Origin: a virus
IMG/VR virus record: IMGVR_UViG_3300044800_000220
Location: 1-24,141 of that record
DNA: 24,141 bases
Strand: one strand, 5' to 3'
In this document: in pieces, positions 13,992 to 21,176 of the stretch
Position numbering within the stretch: the first letter of the stretch is position 1
Layout of the letters: each line of letters begins with the position of its first letter
The notes under the pieces: generated by a model
The model's input: only the letters and a program-made list of their open reading frames with translations
Databases searched by the model: none
Told to the model about the DNA's origin: nothing
Made by a program: the position numbers and the translations under genes

Positions 13992-15212
13992 TTAAATCGC
14001 CCAGGAACGGCGATCTCCGGTTCCTTGCGTAACCTCGCTCATCAGGGCGCCCTCTCTCTCGAACGTGCCCTGGTTCTGTCGGTTCCTGTGCCACAATCCG
14101 AGCCACGCGCAGCCCAATAATGCCGTCGGCGGGACATGCATGCAGAAAAAGCCGAAACAACTCACAATGAGCGCAGTCATCCCCATCGCTTCAAGAGGAT
14201 GTACCGCCTTCCTGTAAATCACGATAAACACAGTGGCAAGAAAAGCTAGGATGAGCGCCAACGACTGCACGCCCATCTCGAAAGGGGTCTGTATGTATTC
14301 ATTATGAGCCTGGGCGAAGACATCCTGTGCCAATAATACCCCGTTTTCATATGTCACTTTGCCGAGGCGGGGATCACCGGACGCAAGCAAGGGGAAGACC
14401 CACTCCCAGCTCCCCAGTCCTCTGCCGAATGCCTCTGACCGGAGAGACCATGCCGCATGTTTCCATGTGATCCATCTGGAGTTATCCGTCATCAGGTCCA
14501 GGGGTTTCACCTGCCAGAACCAGACGCCGGCAAGAAGCAACACGGCATACATGCCCATGCGGATATTTCGCCTATCCGTTACGGAAAGCCAGATATACAC
14601 CGACATGGCCGCGAGGGCTGCCAGGAAGCCCGTCGTGGACCAGGCCATGTACAACCCGCCGAAGATGAGGGGGACCAACATATATCTCCACTCCCTGCGC
14701 CACGGGGCGAGGGCGAGTAGCCGGTAAGCAAAAACGGATTCAAATCTGAAACTCCATTTGCGGAAACATCCGGGCAGGCAGAGCGCCAGGAAAATTGCGG
14801 CCGTATCCGGGTTGAACAGTCCGCCGGGTACGCCGAAATAAAGATGCGCGATCCCGAGCCTCTGCAGGGACATCCAGTCAAGGATAATCAGGACGGCGAT
14901 GCACATAAAATCCATCGTCTTTTCCCTGTCGATCCGGCTGAATCCCTCTGCACAGGCCAGGAACATGGCGATCATTAGGAGTGAAATATATTCGTCATAT
15001 GCCGGGGGAATGCGTGTTGCCGTACGGAGAAGGGCGAGGAGCAGAAAGAGCCTCCACCACCAGGAAGACAGCATGACTACCACCGCGCCGCATGCAATCC
15101 ATATGGCAACGAGCTGCCAGGACAGGCGGAAGGGCATGCCGCCCGCCGGGATGATGCAGAACATCAGCCCGGGGACGGCTGCAAGTAATATTGTCTGATA
15201 AGCTTTGTTCAC
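13992..15212 (-). CDS. O-antigen ligase/polymerase-like integral membrane protein (Wzy_C type)
   Basis: A 406-residue polytopic membrane protein with about ten to twelve hydrophobic segments. It matches the WaaL/Wzy pattern: FNPDTAAIFLALCLP at 133-147, SRWITWKHAAW at 245-255, then GRGLGSWEW at 263-271, and after a periplasmic loop AQDVFAQAHNEYIQTPFEMG ending at 314, with His303 in the conserved HNE. Family members join or polymerise undecaprenyl-linked sugar chains on the periplasmic face. The length is normal (about 400). The start is GTG at 15212, three bases after the preceding stop and with only a weak GAGG site, so coupling is likely. No other glycan gene is nearby. Its place between capsid and neck genes is unusual. 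Ligase versus polymerase cannot be told from sequence alone. Confidence 0.82.
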   Translation of the reverse strand: MNKAYQTILLAAVPGLMFCIIPAGGMPFRLSWQLVAIWIACGAVVVMLSSWWWRLFLLLALLRTATRIPPAYDEYISLLMIAMFLACAEGFSRIDREKTMDFMCIAVLIILDWMSLQRLGIAHLYFGVPGGLFNPDTAAIFLALCLPGCFRKWSFRFESVFAYRLLALAPWRREWRYMLVPLIFGGLYMAWSTTGFLAALAAMSVYIWLSVTDRRNIRMGMYAVLLLAGVWFWQVKPLDLMTDNSRWITWKHAAWSLRSEAFGRGLGSWEWVFPLLASGDPRLGKVTYENGVLLAQDVFAQAHNEYIQTPFEMGVQSLALILAFLATVFIVIYRKAVHPLEAMGMTALIVSCFGFFCMHVPPTALLGCAWLGLWHRNRQNQGTFEREGALMSEVTQGTGDRRSWAI

Positions 15213-15215
15213 GAA

Positions 15216-15701
15216 TCAGTAACCCGCCTCTGCCGATTTCGGCATTTGAATACGAATATAGTATGTCGTGGACGTCGCAGCGCTTGCCGCACCTGGTAGA
15301 ACCCATCCCACAATCTCTGCATTCGTGGGCGCTGTGGCCGTCAGGCCGCCCGGACTGTTCGCAAGATATATGCGCCCGCCGGGACTTGCCGCGGTCATGC
15401 CGGTGATGACGCCGTCAACTACAATTTCAACAGTTTTTCCGGATACGCCGCCCTTGTCAATGATGCCAACACAGGGGCGTGCTGTAGACTGGTCCGCCAT
15501 TGCCTTATATGCCTTGCCGTCGGAGCCGCTGATATAGACGGGGTCGCCGGTAACAAGAGTCGCTCCGGCGGTCGCCGAAAAACGCACATTCTTCTGTAGC
15601 CAATTAATCGCGGCCTCTGACGGCGCGACGGTCATCAGCAGAAACATCACGCAAATAACTATCATCAGAAATGCTTCTGTTAACTTTTTGAAATACCGCA
15701 T
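15216..15701 (-). CDS. Capsid cement-like protein with a signal peptide
   Basis: A 161-residue protein directly after the capsid gene. Residues 1-30 form a clear signal peptide: basic RYFKK, a 15-residue hydrophobic core (FLMIVICVMFLLMTV) and a likely cleavage after SEA at 28-30. The remaining part is beta-rich and looks like DUF2190-type head decoration proteins (TLVTGDPVYISGSDGKAYKA, PCVGIIDKG, then GGRIYLANSPGGLTA and VGWVLPG). Decoration proteins act in the cytoplasm, so an export signal is unexpected. It may have been adapted to the periplasm or outer surface, or the hydrophobic start may have another role. ATG at 15701 follows GAAGGAGG. A strong hairpin lies upstream at 15730-15752. Confidence 0.75.
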   Translation of the reverse strand: MRYFKKLTEAFLMIVICVMFLLMTVAPSEAAINWLQKNVRFSATAGATLVTGDPVYISGSDGKAYKAMADQSTARPCVGIIDKGGVSGKTVEIVVDGVITGMTAASPGGRIYLANSPGGLTATAPTNAEIVGWVLPGAASAATSTTYYIRIQMPKSAEAGY

Positions 15702-15729
15702 ATCTTTATCCTCCTTCTTCTATTCGATG

Positions 15730-15752
15730 GGGGCGGGAGTCACACCCGCCCC
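15730..15752 (-). promoter_or_regulatory. Strong GC hairpin downstream of the capsid gene
   Basis: On the minus-strand RNA GGGGCGGG (15752-15745) pairs perfectly with CCCGCCCC (15737-15730) around a 7-base loop. It sits in the 70-base gap between the capsid stop (15772) and the next start (15701). There is no T-run after it, so it is not a full intrinsic terminator. It could hold the 3' end of the capsid mRNA against decay or reduce read-through into the membrane-protein block. No clear promoter is visible in the gap. Confidence 0.6.
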
Positions 15753-15771
15753 GCTGTTTTTAGGATCTGTA

Positions 15772-18420
15772 TTACGCGACAACCGACTTATCGAAGCCGC
15801 GGTAATCCACTATTTCCCATTCATACTCATGGCGGAGCTTGTACTGGATCTTGTCGCCCATAAACATTTGCCCCACCAGCGGATTATCCGCGACGAAGAG
15901 TTCCGGCTGTTCCTGTCCGTTCAGGAAGGCCACTTCCAGGAGTTCCACGTCACCGGCATCCGCGACGAGCACCCAGTCATTTGTGTCCGCGGTGAGCAAC
16001 ATCGTGATGATGTTTTCATGTTTTTCACCGAAACGGCCGGCATGGGGGTTTCCACCAGCGACTCCCGGCCAGGGTGAATTCAGTCCCTTGGCGACTTCGA
16101 GGTATGCCCGCGGCACGCAGAGGTATTTCGGCTCAAGACCCAGCATCGCGCCCGAATCCTTTTCCGTCTGGCCATACATGGCCACCAGACGATTCGTCAG
16201 CGTCGTGATGCCTGTCGCGTCGTTGGTCAGCGCGACTGAGCCAAGATTTCCGTGGCCAGCCGTGACGACCGCCGTGTTGTCGCCCTTATACGTTGCATTA
16301 TTGACGATCTTAGCCCAACCCCTGTTTGAAAAGGTTCTCTTTGCTGCCCGTCCGATATGGGCCACGGACATCTGCACTGTCCTGAGATCGTCGTTGATGA
16401 TGACTTTTCGGTTTACCGAAAAAATGGCCCCCTTCTGGTTGAGGGAATAACTGACTTCTTCGTCAGTGATCATCGGGATCTCCTGATAGTCCGCGGTCTC
16501 CGGATCGACGTCAGCGATATCTCCGAAGTAGCCGATCCGCACCGACTCGAGTGTCCTGAAGTCACGCGCATTTCTCTTGTATGAGATCAGGATGTCCTCT
16601 CTCCACCTGGGGATATTGTAGTCCTGGATCAGCCGCCTGTACATGGTATTGCCCAGGGCATAGGTGAAGGTGGACGAACTGTACGCCGCAGGCAACTGCA
16701 TATATGCCATGTAAGCCTCACCGAATCGCACACCGTCGCGGTTTGGTATGCCGCGCACGTCAGGATCTCCCGTGATCCTCGCATATGCCGCTCGCAGGGA
16801 TGCGAATGCAACGACGTCTTTAAATTTCTCATCGACGACGACGCCCATCATCTTGTCAAGTGCCGCCTGGACGCGTTCCGGCTCCTCAGTGCCCGGCCGG
16901 ATCTGCCCGGATCCTGATACGGATCCTGACCCGGTGATCTTGTCGACGTATTCTTTTTCGTCTTTGATCGCGGCTTTCAGAGCATCGACTTCGAAGAATT
17001 TACCTTCGAACTGCTTCTTGACCCGCACCTGAGAGAGTTCGGGGAGGCCCGACTCCTTCAATTCGGAATTAAGGGTCATGCCGCAGGCGACGATCTTTGC
17101 GTCGTTAAGGACCTTCTGAACCTCGGCAACATTTCCGCCATCGGCCAGAGCCTTTTTCACGGCCGCCTGGATACGCGCATCGGTGTCCGCCGCCGGCGTC
17201 AAACCTCTCGTGAGAAGCTCCAGGACTTCTTCTTCAGTTACGGTCTTGCTTGTTACTTTTCCCTCGATGGTCGCATAGAGGTCGGGCCTCTGCGCCTTGA
17301 GGGCAGCCAATAATCTTTCAATCATCTGCTCCTCCTTCCGGCCCGCCGTTCTGGCTGCGGCCATTCTTAAAAATTTCCCACCAGCGATGGGATCATAGAC
17401 AACATCTACGGAGTCGACCCTGACGATCTTCTCCACTTCTTTCATGCCGTTCTTGCCTTTGCTATATGCCGCCAGGACGTCATGGGAAAGACCCACAAGA
17501 TCCTTTTTCCCGCGCTCCCAGGCGTCTACCACCATGTCTCTCAGCCACTTGGCGGTTTTGGAAATATTGAATATGCCCTTCACGCCTGTTGCACACGCCT
17601 TGCAGTCTGAAAGCCAACCAGCGAGATCACGGACCGATTTGCCATACGGATTCGCCGGATCATCGTGCTGTCCCTGCGATAGAGCAAATACCCGTGCACC
17701 TTCGTAAATGGGGGCTGCGGCCTGTAACACCGCAAGCGGATAGTTGGCGATGCCCTGTTTGTCTGGCCCCGCCTCCGCGATCTGCACCTCCCATTTATAG
17801 CCGTAATTAGGATCATTCTTGTCGAGTACTGACGCTGTGATTCTTGCCGCCGCCTCAACTTTCACGTACTGCCGTTCGACCTCGACCTTCTCCCCGAGGG
17901 TGACCTGATCGCCGTCTACGGAAATGGTATAGGGAATCTGCCACATGTCGTCACCAGTGTTCGAGTTTTCGACGATGACGTAATCGGGGAATGTTTCACA
18001 GATCCACCATCCATCGGGGAGTCCTGCGTAGATCATATCGCGGATATCATCGAAACTCGGCTGTTTCCCGGCCGCCGCGCCCTTTGTGACGGCTATCCCG
18101 ATCTTAAATTTCTTCTCGAACGTTGCCAGGCGACTGTCTATGACCTTCTGATCCGCTTCGGAGTATTTCGCTTTATCTTCCGCCTTCCCCCAGTAGGGTG
18201 CGGCCGCCCTGGTCTGCGCCTCATCGGGGCATGGATATGCGTAATTGACAGGATCAAGCCACTGTGAATCGGGGACTGATGCCCATTGCGGGGGCTTCGT
18301 CACATTGCCGTCGTCGCGGACGGAGATGCCGTACTTCTTCGATCGCGCCGCCTGTGCATCTTTTTCGGGAGACGTCGCGGCACCGAGAAGTCTCACGATT
18401 TTTTTACGTATTTTTTTCAT
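15772..18420 (-). CDS. Fused prohead protease, scaffold and major capsid protein
   Basis: An 882-residue protein that appears to combine three head functions normally encoded by two or three genes. Residues 60-180 hold a region often linked to prohead proteases (YPCPDEAQTRAAAPYW, then PSFDDIRD and WWICETFPDYVIVEN). Residues 183-360 look like the protease: VRDLAGWL at 263-270, AWERGKKDLVGLSHD near 300-314, VRVDSVDVVYDPIAGGKFLR near 333-352. Candidate catalytic residues are His251, Ser312 and Ser337. Residues 360-510 are a charged helical scaffold ending in a Gly/Ser linker (GSGSVSGSGQ). Residues about 525-882 are a capsid subunit of HK97 type, with AYARITGDPDVRGIPN and VAGGNPHAGRFGE. The mature capsid piece would be about 40 kDa after cleavage near the linker, an inference. 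GAGGAG precedes the ATG. Confidence 0.85.
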   Translation of the reverse strand: MKKIRKKIVRLLGAATSPEKDAQAARSKKYGISVRDDGNVTKPPQWASVPDSQWLDPVNYAYPCPDEAQTRAAAPYWGKAEDKAKYSEADQKVIDSRLATFEKKFKIGIAVTKGAAAGKQPSFDDIRDMIYAGLPDGWWICETFPDYVIVENSNTGDDMWQIPYTISVDGDQVTLGEKVEVERQYVKVEAAARITASVLDKNDPNYGYKWEVQIAEAGPDKQGIANYPLAVLQAAAPIYEGARVFALSQGQHDDPANPYGKSVRDLAGWLSDCKACATGVKGIFNISKTAKWLRDMVVDAWERGKKDLVGLSHDVLAAYSKGKNGMKEVEKIVRVDSVDVVYDPIAGGKFLRMAAARTAGRKEEQMIERLLAALKAQRPDLYATIEGKVTSKTVTEEEVLELLTRGLTPAADTDARIQAAVKKALADGGNVAEVQKVLNDAKIVACGMTLNSELKESGLPELSQVRVKKQFEGKFFEVDALKAAIKDEKEYVDKITGSGSVSGSGQIRPGTEEPERVQAALDKMMGVVVDEKFKDVVAFASLRAAYARITGDPDVRGIPNRDGVRFGEAYMAYMQLPAAYSSSTFTYALGNTMYRRLIQDYNIPRWREDILISYKRNARDFRTLESVRIGYFGDIADVDPETADYQEIPMITDEEVSYSLNQKGAIFSVNRKVIINDDLRTVQMSVAHIGRAAKRTFSNRGWAKIVNNATYKGDNTAVVTAGHGNLGSVALTNDATGITTLTNRLVAMYGQTEKDSGAMLGLEPKYLCVPRAYLEVAKGLNSPWPGVAGGNPHAGRFGEKHENIITMLLTADTNDWVLVADAGDVELLEVAFLNGQEQPELFVADNPLVGQMFMGDKIQYKLRHEYEWEIVDYRGFDKSVVA

Positions 18421-18456
18421 GTTAATCTCCTCGCTCGCGCTGCAAAGATTGTCTTT

Positions 18457-18801
18457 TTACGACGCAGTCGCCTTTTTTGCCAAATCGATGAGATCGGCTT
18501 TTTTCGCGTCCTTCGGATATTCGATCTTCTTCTCATCGAGGAGCGCCTTAAGGTCGGGAACGGTCATGGCCGCGAGAGGGTCAGCGTTGCCCTTCTTTGA
18601 GACAGTGATCTTCTGGCCGTCCATAGTAACGATCACGACATTGTCTCCGTAGTCCTTCCAGTCGAGGATGTCTTCCTGAGCCAATGCCCTCTGCTGGGGA
18701 ATATTCTGGACTATATCGCGGCCGTCCTTTTTGGCTTTCCTCTGCTCTACAAAATTGAACTTCAAACCTTCCAGGTACTTTGGATCGATTTTTTCGGCCA
18801 T
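18457..18801 (-). CDS. Small head-region protein with HeH/SAP-like domain
   Basis: A 114-residue protein between the MuF-type gene and the capsid fusion. The first 75 residues are a charged part with a small beta section (DNVVIVTMDGQKITV). Residues 78-110 form a helix-extended loop-helix motif of the HeH/SAP type (MTVPDLKALLDEKKIEYP, then a K-K-A-D-L-I-D-L-A-K-K helix), a nucleic-acid-binding fold also seen in phage head proteins. It may touch DNA at the portal or help fix head genes, but no function is established. ATG at 18801 follows AGGAGG. The gene is separated from neighbours by 36 and 51 bases, so it has its own strong start. Confidence 0.7.
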   Translation of the reverse strand: MAEKIDPKYLEGLKFNFVEQRKAKKDGRDIVQNIPQQRALAQEDILDWKDYGDNVVIVTMDGQKITVSKKGNADPLAAMTVPDLKALLDEKKIEYPKDAKKADLIDLAKKATAS

Positions 18802-18852
18802 TTCAAGTATCCTCCTTCGGAAATTAAGTTTTGCGTTTTATAATTTACGGCG

Positions 18853-19683
18853 CTATGCCGCCTGTCTTTCCGCCTTCCTTGCTTCGCCCCAGCTGGCGTG
18901 AAACGGCACATGATCGCATCCGCAATTTATCGTCTCTATAAGAGGCGCTGCGGGATCCCGGGGGAACATCATCTTGACGCCGCCGATTATAAAAGGCTGA
19001 TTCACGGGAACGTGGACCTGATCGGCAATCAGGTGAGGCAATCGCGGCTTTCTCGGATGGCCCGCGTGCAGCCACTGCTTTTCCAACCCGGGAACTTGGC
19101 CGGTGGCTTGTTCCATCCTGAGCTGCGTCGCCTTCGAGAATACGGTCCCCATCTCGTTCGAAGTGATGGTTTCCGCGCGCCCCCTGATACTTTTAAACCT
19201 TCCGGTTTCTATGGTCGTCCCTATCGCATCGGCCACTGCCTGCGGCGTTTTACCCCCCACGACCCCCAGGGTAATCTCGCCCTTGACCTTGTACCAGGCG
19301 TCATGAAAGAGGTTTTGCAAATAATCATTCGCGTAATCGGTCATTGTGTCCAAAACGGATGTCGAAAGGTGATGCGCGCCCATATGGATCTCGGTTGCGG
19401 CGAGGGGCGCGTCTACAAGGTCCTTGCCATAGCCCCATGCCTCCTTGAGAAGGCCGGCCAACTCCGCTTTTGATTTTAATGTGAAATTAGCCATCTGATA
19501 CTCGATTGCGTCCAACACCTGGTGAAGATGATATGCGTCCCAGGAGCCGAGTGCGGCCTTCCCCATCTCGGCCATTACCTGCTTATGCAGATCTTTTAGA
19601 ATCGCAAGCATGGATCCCGTGCCGGAGGCAATGCCCTTGTCTTTTTCTTTAAGAACCTTCTTTATCGCGGCTGATACCTTCAC
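18853..19683 (-). CDS. Minor head protein, Mu gpF-like (MuF domain)
   Basis: A 276-residue head morphogenesis protein, a minor virion protein that is packaged with or near the portal. The N-terminal 160 residues are helical. Residues 165-260 show the MuF domain pattern: RGRAETITSNEMGTVFSKA at 167-185, a K-Q-W-L-H-A-G-H-P-R-K-P-R stretch with HLIADQVHVPVNQPF following, and the C-terminal FPRDPAAPLIETINCGCD at 240-257 (the usual 'P.dp.ap.e.iNCrC' signature). The start codon is GTG at 19683, overlapping the portal stop as GTGA with GGAGG seven bases upstream. No toxin or ADP-ribosylation extension follows the domain. Confidence 0.92.
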   Translation of the reverse strand: MKVSAAIKKVLKEKDKGIASGTGSMLAILKDLHKQVMAEMGKAALGSWDAYHLHQVLDAIEYQMANFTLKSKAELAGLLKEAWGYGKDLVDAPLAATEIHMGAHHLSTSVLDTMTDYANDYLQNLFHDAWYKVKGEITLGVVGGKTPQAVADAIGTTIETGRFKSIRGRAETITSNEMGTVFSKATQLRMEQATGQVPGLEKQWLHAGHPRKPRLPHLIADQVHVPVNQPFIIGGVKMMFPRDPAAPLIETINCGCDHVPFHASWGEARKAERQAA

Positions 19684-21176
19684 TCTTTCCCTCCGCCGGC
19701 CGCCTTCTTTTTATTCTTGTAATCGGCATAATTGCCTGCCTCGTTCTGGTCCAGAATGCCTTGCTTGATCGCCTCAATATCGATGTCAACACCCGTGAAA
19801 TTCGTAACCGCGATGAAAATCCTGCGCGCCGTATCCTTGTCGATCCATTCCTGCATCTCCGCCGTCATCAAGGCGGTTGCGATAGCCTGCACCAGGGTTC
19901 CCAATTTGCCGACGTCCTTCGTCTCCATCTGCGGGGTCACTATTGAGTAACTGTTTGCATCGTCATCAGAGACGTTGAGATAACGGGCCTTCCGGGACTG
20001 GCTGATCTGATACCTGAATAAATCCTCGAGAATGTATGTGACGGCAAGTTGCTTTGTGCTTAGCATCTTCAGTGCCGGCGCTGCCATTTCTTCTGCTGTA
20101 GCGCGGTTGACGTCTCCGCCGCCGCCGTACCAATGTTCCGGATATCCGAATCGTCCCATTATGTGATTGCGGAAGAGTCTGGCGCCGGTCTGCGCATCTA
20201 TTGCCTGCAGTCTCGGTGCAAGTGCGGTCAGCGTGACTTTTTCGTTATGCCCGAAGGCGGATCCAGATTTCTTCGTGAATGCGTCAAGGTGTTTCTTTAT
20301 CTCCTTTTCATCACCGCCCTGGACGAGCAGATCCCAGATGAAACTGTTGAGAAGCGGCCACATGTCCGCATAGTCGAAGAGGTACTGCTCGTAAGCATCA
20401 AGCCAGTCGGAAACCGGCAGCAATGACGATCTCCCGCGGGGAGAGTTTGAAACATTGTTGATCGACCAGTAGAAGCAGTCCCCGTCAGTGAATTGGTCGC
20501 GGAGTTGCTTTGCCAGAGGTGAAAGGACGTAGTCGGCTTCCTCCGGGAGAATTGTCCGGTATTTCTTTTTCTCGGCAGTGAGCGCATAGCCGCCTATCTC
20601 TCCTATCCATCCTTTCGTCAGCACGCCGATCGGAACCTTTACATTTTCCGGATCAGTGATGACATCCATGATCTGGGCGGGATCGACATACCCAAGTCGC
20701 ACCCTGCCTGTCTGCGCCGCTACGAATGCAGGGAAACACAACTCGCCGAATGTGTGGAGTTCACCCACATGCTTGGGGAAATAAAGAGGCATCCTGTTTA
20801 TGGGGTCGTTCCAGAATCCGTCCAGTACATCCTTGACCTCGGCATTTTTCGCCTCGTAGGGCAGACCCTCGGCGAGAATAAAGGACGTGGTTATATCGAT
20901 GAGCCAGCCGGCCAGAGGATTCGTCTCCCGCAGCCAGTAGGCGATCTCGATCATGCGATCCTGGAGTACAGGCACCAGATCGCGGTTCGGATTCGTCGTC
21001 AGCCGCCTCCAGACAGTGCCGTCGGCATCGGGGGCCGGCGCCATGAGTGTATCTGAATAAGAGGCTGCCTTGAGTTCCACAATCTTCTTGTCTACTGCGG
21101 CCTGCACCTTCTCCTGGACCCTGCGATCAATTGTATCGCCGAACATTTTCTGGCTCAATTTGCCTATGATCGTCAT
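19680..21176 (-). CDS. Portal protein
   Basis: A 498-residue portal protein, the dodecameric ring through which DNA enters and leaves the head. Visible family marks are NPNRDLVPVLQDRMIEIAYWL at 62-82 in two parts, NPLAGWLIDITTSFILAEG at 86-104, and an ELCFPAFVAA segment near 145-154, followed by RVRLGYVDPAQIMDVITDPEN split at 160-178. The C-terminal half has a glycine-rich GYPEHWYGGGGDVNRATAEE and a long helix. It lies between large terminase and MuF-type gene, as in Mu (gp29). ATG at 21176 overlaps the terminase stop as ATGA. The size is usual for this kind of portal. Confidence 0.92.
   Translation of the reverse strand: MTIIGKLSQKMFGDTIDRRVQEKVQAAVDKKIVELKAASYSDTLMAPAPDADGTVWRRLTTNPNRDLVPVLQDRMIEIAYWLRETNPLAGWLIDITTSFILAEGLPYEAKNAEVKDVLDGFWNDPINRMPLYFPKHVGELHTFGELCFPAFVAAQTGRVRLGYVDPAQIMDVITDPENVKVPIGVLTKGWIGEIGGYALTAEKKKYRTILPEEADYVLSPLAKQLRDQFTDGDCFYWSINNVSNSPRGRSSLLPVSDWLDAYEQYLFDYADMWPLLNSFIWDLLVQGGDEKEIKKHLDAFTKKSGSAFGHNEKVTLTALAPRLQAIDAQTGARLFRNHIMGRFGYPEHWYGGGGDVNRATAEEMAAPALKMLSTKQLAVTYILEDLFRYQISQSRKARYLNVSDDDANSYSIVTPQMETKDVGKLGTLVQAIATALMTAEMQEWIDKDTARRIFIAVTNFTGVDIDIEAIKQGILDQNEAGNYADYKNKKKAAGGGKE

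Noticed and set aside
13864-14160. Minus-strand frame of 98 codons overlapping the junction of the O-antigen-like and beta-domain genes.
   Set aside because: It lies out of frame inside two better-supported genes, has low-complexity charged composition and no ribosome site.
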